Assembly: GCA_949825025.1 (NCBI GenBank)
Contig: OX463783.1
Span: 18,023,533 to 18,087,532 of the forward strand
DNA: 64,000 nucleotides
Source: Siphlonurus alternatus
Taxonomy: Eukaryota; Arthropoda; Insecta; Ephemeroptera; Siphlonuridae
Reading direction: 5' to 3'
Below the pieces are notes generated by a model, which had not been told where the DNA came from, ran no database searches, and saw only the letters and a list, made by a program, of their open reading frames with translations. Positions 55,490 through 64,000 of this stretch are shown here, in pieces (within the stretch, counting starts at the first letter, position 1; every line of letters begins with the position of its first letter). The translations under genes and the position numbers were made by a program.

Positions 55490-56363
55490 GTAACAACTAC
55501 CTAGGGCAATTTTACTGGTTACAAAATATAAAAATGGAGACGATATTATTTAATTTTCTTTTCCATCACATAAAGCATCCTGACGATGCACTAAACCATT
55601 ATTAACCTTTATTGAGATCATTATACTATAATTATATATTATATATATTATAATATATATATATATTCAAATGTTATATATATAATATGTCTTCAAATGC
55701 AGACTGATTTTGCAGCGTTTTTCATCGATCGTCCTTTCAAATCTACCCCCGCCCATGATAGTATTATAATAAAGAGTATAATTAATATCATTATTATGTT
55801 AAAAAAAAAATGAAATGGCACTATTTTGGCATAAAGTAAGGTTTGTACAAATAGAAGTTCTTGATTCAAGATCAAAAGAGAGGGGTAGTAGATGTTGTCA
55901 AATTAATGTATTAGCTTAGCTTATAAATTATTATTATATAATTATACTAAATTACTAAAAAAAAAAAATCTAACACACTCAACACTTTGTATTCATATAG
56001 CTGATGTGCTTATGGAGAAAATTTTCCTACTGAGCCTAGGGAACACTTGAAACTTCCAGCATATACTTCATATATCTTGCATATACATAATAATATATAT
56101 ATCACATGTATTATTATAATATAGTAAAAATTATAAATCCTCATGCATGACATATATAAAGAGGAAAACAACCTCATCCTCACGGAGACTTGAAGTATAA
56201 TGTTGTACATTGCATCTGTATAATATATTAATATAATATGGTAATATCACATCATGCAGTTCTTGAAGAATTTCTCTCGCTCCATCATCCATGGCATGCA
56301 TGATGATGGAGCAAAATGGTTCGTAATCGTATACTGCATGTGTAATATAATTATTTATATATA

Positions 56364-56525
56364 ATGGGTGCGATTCACGAAGCAGTTAACCAGGTTTCTA
56401 ACCACGTTTACCTTAACCATGTTTAAATATACCTGTTTTACGTGTTAAACAACCCTAGTTAAACGTGGTTAAGCTAAACGTGGTCAGAAACCTGGCTAAC
56501 TGCTTCGTGAATCGCGCCCATATTA
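56364..56525. repeat. Inverted-repeat element with GATTCACGAAGCAG ends
   Basis: ATGGGTGCGATTCACGAAGC, then CAGTTAACCAGGTTTCT, mirrored by AGAAACCTGGCTAACTGC and GAATCGCGCCCAT. Confidence 0.8.
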
Positions 56526-56618
56526 TATACCGTGTTCGCATGCATGTGATTCGTAAAGATTTCTATAATACATGTGGATATACAACATAATAATAATTAT
56601 ATACTGTACAATTATAGC

Positions 56619-56743
56619 AGATCCAGATAAACTCCGGGGGGTGGGGGAAATGTCTATATTACCCATGTTAAATCCAACATTTCGGGGACGGGGGAAGGGG
56701 GGGGGGGCGGGGAGTGCTGCAGCACCCCGTCTGAATCCGCACC
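56619..56743. repeat. GGATCC/poly-G family, copy 3
   Basis: GCAGATCCAGA left end, ATGTCTATATTACCCATGTT core, poly-G, and a GAATCCGCACCTG right end. Confidence 0.6.
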
Positions 56744-56866
56744 TGTTAAATGGAATTATACATTACATATGTATTATATAAATGCTGCATGTTTGTATGC
56801 ACTTAAATGTAATGTAATAAATACGACGCATATGCATGTAGTAAAATTCCATGAAGGAGATAATGT

Positions 56867-56911
56867 GACTGCGTGCTATAGACATGTGTCACATGTCTAT
56901 AGCACGCAGTC
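56867..56911. repeat. Perfect 45-bp palindrome (22-bp arms, 1-nt centre)
   Basis: GACTGCGTGCTATAGACATG and the two following bases are followed by one T and then the exact reverse complement. Confidence 0.85.
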
Positions 56912-57876
56912 GACATGTCATATAGTTGATGTGGCTTATTATATAATCATTTATATAACAAACGTCTATTGCGTAGAATCAAAATAATGATGATTTTAGT
57001 CAATCATTTCTTTTAGTGTTTTACATCATGAATCGAACTAATTAATGTAATTTTTAACATTATTTTTCCCTGTATATATTTTTCCTTACAAAAATAAGCA
57101 GCATGCTTCAAAGTTTTAGGATTAATAATATATAATATTATATATAATTTTGCTTATTTTAAGCAACTCCTATTATAGTCGGGAGTAATTAAATTAATAT
57201 TAATAATTTTTATAAACAAACGGAAGTATTATATAATATACTTTTCTTTAAAAAAAAAATACATACATAAAATGAAAATTGAAATGTCAATTTAAGTCCA
57301 TAAAACATGGTAATTTATTATCTTGTAGTGGTTTTTCTTTCTTTCTTGAACCATACAGCCAAAAAAACTTTTTTTTAATGTATTTATTCTTAGAATATCG
57401 ACTGCAGGAGAAAATGTTCCTCCAGGAATTTCACTTTCTTTCCGGAGTTCTATATAAATATATTTGGCACAATAAAATTAGCACAAGTCTGTATTATAAT
57501 ACTCTCCTCATGTCTGGGTCACATACGAGAACACATTGCCGATGTCTGGGACTGTATACCCCGTCTTGTTTCTTCTTGCTTGCTGTGCTTATAATAGCTT
57601 CATATAGACGGTATACTAACTATATACGCCGTAACACTGAAAAGAATGTATTGTAAATAGCTTAATAGCAGAGCACGAAGATTAATGAATTCACAGTAAA
57701 TATATTAAGGATCATGGAAAAAAGTCATATATTAAAATTAAATTCAGTCACTGGTCTTGTTTGATTAAAAGATGGGTGTATAATATTATAACATAACATG
57801 AGAGTTATTTTATACAGTAAAATATATAATATAAATTAATTAATAAATAATAATATACATAATCAGTATTATATTT

Positions 57877-58245
57877 TTAAGGTAGAGATAATACGGATCA
57901 GCTGGTCCAATGCTAAAAAAATCCAATTAAAAAAAATTATGAAAAAAAATTAAAATGTTCTCCTCTACATCCCCTATCAGTAGGTAAAAAATCAGGTATG
58001 CAAACACGAACTATAGTTTTCGAGCAATTAAACTTTCAAGTTTCCTAATTTAACATGGAGAAATGAAACTTCCATGCTAAATTAGTAAACTTTAAAAATT
58101 AATTAACTCGAAAACTAGCTCGTTTTTGTATATTTTAGCTACTGATAGGGGATGTAGAGGAGAACATTTTAAAAAAAATTCATAATTTTTATGAATGGGA
58201 TTTTTTTAGCATTGGGCCAGCTGATCCGTGTTATCTCTACCTTAA
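57877..58245. mobile_element. TTAA-flanked MITE, family C copy 2 (with family-B-type ends)
   Basis: TTAAGGTAGAGATAATACGG with ATCAGCTGG on the left and CCAGCTGATCCGTGTTATCT then CTACCTTAA on the right; interior arms are family C (GTTCTCCTCTACATCCCC, TTTAACATGG). Confidence 0.85.
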
Positions 58246-58596
58246 GGGTAAAGTAATGCCACCAATGTTAAAAAAAATCCCTCACACAAAAATTCTGAAA
58301 AAAATTTAAAATGTTCTCCTCTACACCCCCTATCAGTAGCTAAAATATCAGGTATACAAATTCGATCTAGTTTTTGAGTTATGAATTTTTAAAGTTGACA
58401 ACTTTAACATGGAGGAATGGAAATCCCATGTTAAATTAGTCAACTTTAAAAATTCATAACTCAAAAACTAGATCGAATTTGTATACCTGATATTTTAGCT
58501 ACTGATAGGGGGTGTAGAGGAGAACATTTTAATTTTTTTTCAGAATATTTGTGTGAGGGATTTTTTTTAACATTGGTGGCGTTACCTTACCCTTAA
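58242..58596. mobile_element. TTAA-flanked MITE, family C copy 3, abutting copy 2
   Basis: TTAAGGGTAAAGTAATGCCA at the left, TGGCGTTACCTTACCCTTAA at the right, with nearly identical arms (GATCTAGTTTTTGAGTTATG). Its left TTAA is the right TTAA of copy 2. Confidence 0.85.
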
Positions 58597-58599
58597 GTA

Positions 58600-59940
58600 A
58601 TATAGCACGAAATTTTCTATTGAACTTTTATGGATTGATCTTATTATTATATAATATAAAATATATATACTGTATATTGAAATTATACAACATGTATCTG
58701 ATAGCTGATAGGCATTATTGTACTTTCGATAAAATTTTCTCCGTGTAGTTTTCAGTCTGTACTGTACTTATATATCGAGGCGAGAAGACAGAAAGGCAGA
58801 TTACAATGACGTCATAACATGAAGGGCATTATTATACATACTCAAGGGGGTATGTGTTTTCACCCTCTGTATATTGCACATGTAAAATACACCCCTATAA
58901 TATTATATAAAATTTGCATGCACGTAACTTTGTCAATTTCAATGTATAAAATTTTGTAAATATATATGACAAATTAATATATAAAACTCTTTGTATACAC
59001 CGCCGCGAGAAAATTCGAACTTAACTCCTTCCTGATGTGCTGTATTATATTATAGCTGCAACTCCAAGATACAAAGAGATGCAGATTTGTAATTTTGGGG
59101 GAGGCTTAATTATAAGAATAAGAGCGCCATGCATGTGTCTTATATTCGAAAATTTTAAGTTATATCTTATATCCCATGCACGCTTTCATATCGTTATAGA
59201 CTTTGTGTATAAAAATTTTCTATTTTTTAATGTTTATATATACATATCCATTGGAACAGAATATTTGTTAATAATGTTAAGATTATATAGCCCATTTAAG
59301 TAATTAAGATAAAATATAAGGCATGCAAGGTGTACATTTTTAAAGCAAATATATCATAGACTAATGCTATAAGTGAAAAAGGAAAATAATTCATGCCATG
59401 CTCTGAGTGTAAATAATGAATAAATTGCTGTGTTAAATTATAGCTTATTTCATATTTTTTAATATTACAGGACTGAAATGTGTTCAAGACTCACACAGCA
59501 TACATCTCACAGTCAGAGTAAAGAACTTTAAAAAAATAAATTTGCAGTGAAGGTGACTGAAGTTTTATAATTACAACTTGTTCAATCTCTCGCAATGATC
59601 ATGCATGTATATATACCATGCATATAATATGGTACAAGTAAAAACTTATTATACACCTCATGTCTGATTTGCTGTGGACACATTGCAGTTTAGCAATATC
59701 TGGGAAAAATTAATAGGAGAGTATATTATTTTATATATATATTATTAATTATATCATATAATTATCCAGTCTACGCATTTTGTGTATGGACTTTCGTCTT
59801 TTACATTCACCAATTGGGTTTTGGGTATTTATTTATTATTATTTTTCCCTCCAAACTATGCATTTTTAACCCAATAAACAATTATTATTATTATTATATA
59901 GTCATCTATAATGAATCAAAAGAATTCTCAATGCCACCTG
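58600..59940. other. Intergenic, no gene seen
   Basis: AT-rich sequence with scattered GCATGCA motifs; no exon-like frame. Confidence 0.4.
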
Positions 59941-59946
59941 ACCTCA

Positions 59947-60087
59947 ATCAGTCGTGGATTCATGCAGAACCAAATTTCGGAGAGGGGGTGGGGCTGTCTC
60001 CAGCATAAGGCCAATGTTAAAAAAATTCTAGCGTGGAAAATGTCTATATTGCTCATGTTAAATTTAATATATTTGGGGGGGGGGGGA
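59947..60087. repeat. GGATCC/poly-G family, degenerate copy 4
   Basis: GTGGATTCATGCAGAACCAA, AAATGTCTATATTGCTCATG and a G10 run; weak ends. Confidence 0.5.
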
Positions 60088-60649
60088 TAATAATAATATA
60101 TTATACTGTATACATGCAGCTAACCATCTGCATGCCTCATGTAATTATACCGTTGCTGCAGCTTCCATACTGATGCAATGAAGACAGACCGATTTGCATC
60201 ATGAGGCATGCATATATATAGGCATTCTATATACACATGCATGCACCTATAATATTATTCCTATAAAATTTAAATTTTATTGTAATTTTCCATGCAGGCA
60301 TCGTGCAAGTCTCCTTATTCTCCTTTAATTATATATCGGACTATATATATTATAGACTTTTTGACAACTTTTATAATTTTAACAAACAATGTTCATATTA
60401 TCCCGCGCGTGTTGTATAAATGTATAATTCCATAAGTTTCATTGTGTATATTGAGTTTAATATACTTTCATTAAATGTATCATTTGATTGATCTGACGGC
60501 TGATCTAACAACATAATAATAACAGCAACTGAGCAACAATTAACAACAATAAAAATAACAACGACTAATGAAAAGCATTATACTGCATGCATGCGGTGTA
60601 TTATATATATATATTATATAGTCATGTTTTATATATAATATATTATATA

Positions 60650-60907
<258 letters not shown>

Positions 60908-61282
60908 AGTTCCTAATACTTATGTATATATAATATATATGACACAAGCTAGTTTAGCTGTTATATTTAATTATAGTTAAGGGTATCAGCCACATTAGTG
61001 AAATAGTGCCTGTGGTGCTTTGCTGGGTTATCCGCATCCTTTTTACTTGTATTTTTCTTTTGTAATTTGGATGGAATAAAAATAAATAAAATAAATAAAT
61101 AATACGATTGCAGTATACATACAATGTTATTATTGTTATTAATTATGTTAAATTTTTGCATTTTAGAAAAAAATATAAATTATTAATTTAAAGAAGAAAT
61201 TATTATAAATATTTCTCAGGTGATCAAAAGTTTCCAATATTTTATAAATAATCATGCATGTGTACATTTTTCCCCCGTTTTC

Positions 61283-61609
61283 AATGGAGTATCGACCTCA
61301 ATTTTTTTTTATTGCAGAAATGGATAGAGGGTGCAAAGTTATGCTACCCTGATTTTTTTCAGATTTTTTACAGTCTTAGAAGTATTTTTAAAAAATTATT
61401 GAAAGTCCTATTTGTGACGTCATGGCACGCGGCGGCAAGTCCTATCCTTTTATTTAGGAGAGACGCCACGTGACGTCACAAAAAGGACTTTCAATAATTT
61501 TTTAAAAATACTTACAGGCCTGTAAAAAATCGGAAAAAAATCAGGGTATCATAACGTTGCACCCTCTATCCATTTCTGCAATAAAAAAAAATGAGGTCAA
61601 TACTCCATT
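61283..61609. repeat. Family A palindromic MITE, copy 4
   Basis: AATGGAGTATCGACCTC and GAGGTCAATACTCCATT ends; complete arms and centre with GTGACGTCAT and GGCACGCGGCGGCAAG. Confidence 0.85.
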
Positions 61610-61617
61610 CGTTTGTA

Positions 61618-61818
61618 CAAAATGGACAACATGCATATGAATTTTTTTTATTGCATGCAATGCAGAGATGAATAGAGAGTATACAAAATTATGCTACTAT
61701 GAATTTTTTCATTTGAGTCACTAAATAATTATTGAAAATGGATTCAGGGGTGCCAATTAAAATCACATAACTTTCAATTTTTGCAATTTTATTTTTCCTG
61801 CAGGTTGTCCATTGTATT
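61618..61818. repeat. Diverged family-A-like element next to copy 4
   Basis: AATGGACAACATGCA left end and GTTGTCCATT right end. Inside, GATGAATAGAGAGTATACAA and TTATGCTACTATGAA are a degenerate version of the family A left arm. Confidence 0.5.
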
Positions 61819-62478
61819 GCATTAATAATAGTATTATTTATGTATAATATATATAAAATATATTTATAATATTATTGTTTACTTAATTTTTGCCTGATTG
61901 CATCTAAATTTCAATGGTGTTTTATTCAGGATTATACATATAAGAAGGATTATAATAATCAACGAAAAGAAATGAGTGCGTATATTCCAGCAGGATTTTT
62001 TCCATACATAATCCGGCCTCTATAAACAAGAGACGGCCAATAAAAATATATGAAGATAAATTCCATATACATTAATAAAATGTTCGCTTACTCCTCATGA
62101 TATTTTTATTATTTATATTTGCCGGAAGCGAGCTGCACGTGATGATTTTTTGACTTCTAAAAAATTCCCAGAAGTACGTTGTCGACAGGTCCGATCATCT
62201 TCTGTATGTAGCGAAATACTTGTAACTAGCTCATCCGAATTCATCCGCGTTATCATGAAAACTTTCGGCAGCCTCCGTCAGATGGCGCGTTGATCAAGTT
62301 TGGTCGATTTGCGCTTTTCGTTTCTCAATTGCTACACTAGAATAAAATGGCTACCGCTTCCGGTTTTATTATTTTTTTTATTTTGCTTACTAATTTGTTT
62401 ATTTATGAAAGAACACAGAGAAAATGGGATTATAAATTGTATTTAAGAAATTTTACAATAAAATAAAATATACAGTTG

Positions 62479-62938
62479 TCACAAAAAGGTCCCGAGATCG
62501 TCTCCTTGGCACGCCAATCCAATGGGTGGGGTGGGTACAGCGTCCAGCTTTGCCAGCTGCAGCTTGGGCTTGTTTTCTGCTGTAACACGAAAATTATAGC
62601 TATAAACATGCATATATAGGAAATTATAAAATCATTAGGATACACAGAATGAACGTATAGTATAACAAAAAATTGTATCTTGAACAAAAGCGATGAAAAC
62701 GGGGTAAAAACAATGCCCAATGTTCCCGATCTTTTGGTCACGTACTAACCTTCAGTTCGTTCAGTCGTTCATATCAGGATGGCTGCATCTCTTTTCTCGG
62801 TTATATATTGTGGTGATACAGTTCTTGTATTCGCAATAGAGGCTTGTAGATATTACACACACATTTATAACTCTTCAAAACACGAAATATAAGACATAAT
62901 CGAGCCGATGGTGAACGCCGAGCCGCAGCTGCCGCCAT
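62479..62938 (-). CDS. Small two-exon gene with TISU start, unknown product
   Basis: The ATG at 62938 is embedded in CAACATGGCGGC (62942-62931), an exact match to the TISU/YY1 element that marks genes with very short 5' leaders. Exon 1 encodes MAAAAARRSPSARLCLIFRV and on: basic, Ala/Arg-rich and acid-free, like a mitochondrial presequence. A donor T/GTAATA at 62856 has the right phase to join the TTACAG acceptor at 62579. The second exon encodes ENKPKLQLAKLDAVPTPPIG and ends LGTFL with TGA at 62481-62479. The model gives 60 residues. Unspliced, exon 1 would stop after 45 codons; a stronger donor (GTTAGT near 62749) lies beyond that stop. Start and second exon are credible; the join and identity are uncertain. 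Confidence 0.35.
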
Positions 62939-62942
62939 GTTG
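62931..62942 (-). promoter_or_regulatory. TISU element over the start codon
   Basis: The minus strand reads CAACATGGCGGC, matching the consensus SAASATGGCGGC at all positions. In mammals it directs both YY1-dependent transcription and scanning-free initiation on leaders of roughly 5-30 nt, mainly for housekeeping and mitochondrial genes. Confidence 0.6.
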
Positions 62943-62990
62943 TCATACTCGCAAATGGCGAGAGATTCTTTGAAAAATAAGTTAATTGAG

Positions 62991-62996
62991 TTTATT
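62991..62996 (-). terminator. Poly(A) signal AATAAA
   Basis: Minus-strand AATAAA, 45 nt after the TAA of the upstream gene and about 50 nt before the TISU start of the next gene. Confidence 0.45.
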
Positions 62997-63040
62997 AATT
63001 AAAACACATTTTTATGATTGATTATACTAAATTAAAATAT

Positions 63041-63289
63041 TTAAAACATTAAGAAACAAAGATAATTATTATATAATAAAAATAGTGGGAGATCTAATTT
63101 CTGAAGCGCAGGGATAGGGTCCGAAGCGTCCGCTAGAGGGCCAAAATACAAAACTTTGAGCCGCTCGGAAAGATGCATCGACCTGTTGTCGATAGCGGTG
63201 GCGTCTGTATACTCCACGTGGGCGAATAGAAGCTTATCCCCTTCACTATTTAATACCACCGGAAATATCAGACGCGTTTTGTAAACCGT
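63041..63289 (-). CDS. 3'-terminal exon of an unidentified minus-strand gene
   Basis: An 82-codon frame with balanced codon use runs from a CTAG acceptor (AG at 63291-63290) to a TAA at 63043-63041. It begins TVYKTRLIFPVVLNSEGDKL and contains FAHVEYTDATAIDN and RLKVLYFGPLAD. An AATAAA poly(A) signal follows at 62996-62991, so the exon is probably terminal. An ATG at 63343 in a GC-richer context (MAL, with a GT after nine bases) could be its first exon across a very short 47-nt intron. The last 15 residues are hydrophobic and AT-encoded. I recall no matching family. Confidence 0.4.
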   Translation of the reverse strand, partial: TVYKTRLIFPVVLNSEGDKLLFAHVEYTDATAIDNRSMHLSERLKVLYFGPLADASDPIPALQKLDLPLFLLYNNYLCFLMF

Positions 63290-63410
63290 CTAGCCTCAAC
63301 ACAAGGTCATGCAAAACTCACATCAGCACACACACCAACGCCATTTATACTTTTTTTTTTTTTATATTACATAACAGATTATATTGTCATGATGTCATAT
63401 ATTAAATTTG

Positions 63411-63420
63411 TTGGCGCCAA
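63411..63420. promoter_or_regulatory. Perfect E2F-type palindrome TTGGCGCCAA
   Basis: The ten-base palindrome lies about 70 bp upstream of the ATG at 63343 of the rightmost minus-strand gene candidate, where a proximal E2F site would be expected. Confidence 0.4.
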
Positions 63421-64000
63421 TTTTTGTGAGTAACTCATTTCCGTTTCATTTTTTTTTTATCAATGAATATAAAATATTTCATTCATTTTAAATTAGATAC
63501 TAAAAATAATATACTGAACAATTAGGCGCTATGCTAAATTCTAAATTTAATTAATCTTTATTATTAAATGTATATTAAATTCTGTATAATAGTAGAAAGA
63601 TATTGCTCTGATCGGTTAAGCAATACACAAAACATAATATTATATAATTATTATAAATAATATTCGGAACGTGGGAAAAAGCCAAAAAAGTCATAATATA
63701 TACTTGCAGATTAATAAAATTATATAATGAAAAAAAAAAAAAAAGAGCGGGAAGAGCTACTAGACCCTATAGATCTAACCATAAGCCCATGTTGGATCAC
63801 TAGAACATCTTACTGTCTTGCACGTGTCAATTAAAAAAAAGGGGGTGGGGTTATTCCATCATGTATAATCCCCTCCTTATTTATATATATAAATATTAGG
63901 AGCATGCAAGCAAAGGAGCCCTCTTTTAGTTTCGGGGGTATTTCTCAAACAAATAATAAAGGCAAGGCGGATGGGGGAGGTATATATTATATAGTTTTAT

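Noticed and set aside
57279..57656. 125-codon plus-strand ORF
   Set aside because: Most of it is AT-encoded Phe/Leu/Tyr sequence. Only a short stretch near 57500 is GC-richer, and no splice signals or domain support it.
62347..62466. 39-codon plus-strand ORF starting MATASGFIIF
   Set aside because: It has a good start context and a hydrophobic segment, but is short, AT-encoded after the first codons and antisense to the end of the minus-strand candidate. I have no independent evidence for it.

Overview
The window is nuclear DNA from an animal, very AT-rich, with GT-AG introns of about 70 bp to more than 2 kb, several dispersed families of hairpin-like (MITE-type) elements and long stretches without coding sequence. 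All three recognisable genes are pan-animal. An invertebrate, probably an arthropod, is my best guess. It rests mainly on intron and repeat style and on a SINE-like fragment near 40.6 kb that I recall from insect genomes, so it is an inference, not a determination.

Layout. (1) 1-11.5 kb, minus strand: the first 566 codons of a JADE-family gene (Drosophila rhinoceros, vertebrate JADE1-3), the PHD-finger scaffold of the HBO1 histone acetyltransferase complex; the 3' end lies outside the window. (2) 11.8-14.7 kb, plus strand, head to head with JADE across a compact promoter: a complete four-exon NXT1/NXT2 (p15) gene for the mRNA-export cofactor of NXF1. (3) 14.7-20.9 kb: a transposon graveyard with TTAA-flanked (piggyBac-type) MITEs and a nested insertion stack. 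(4) 21.0-26.4 kb, minus strand: a complete BTBD10/KCTD20-type BTB-domain gene. (5) 27.3-62.4 kb: about 35 kb with no recognisable protein gene. Its left part (27-46 kb) holds a string of short GC-rich islands with promoter-like motifs, several followed by a plus-strand splice donor. These could be alternative first exons of one large plus-strand gene whose body is mostly beyond the window. Its right part (46-62 kb) is extremely AT-rich with more MITEs, a tetranucleotide array and one isolated exon-like ORF at 55.3 kb. (6) 62.4-63.4 kb, minus strand: two small, closely packed gene candidates of unknown identity. One starts inside an exact TISU element about 50 bp after the poly(A) signal of the other.

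Functionally the three firm genes are housekeeping or regulatory: chromatin acetylation, mRNA export and a BTB adaptor. They share no pathway, and their clustering is probably only positional. The most distinctive features are a TTAA-flanked MITE clan in which unrelated stem sequences share conserved ends, two such elements abutting on one shared TTAA, and the series of promoter-like islands in the gene desert.
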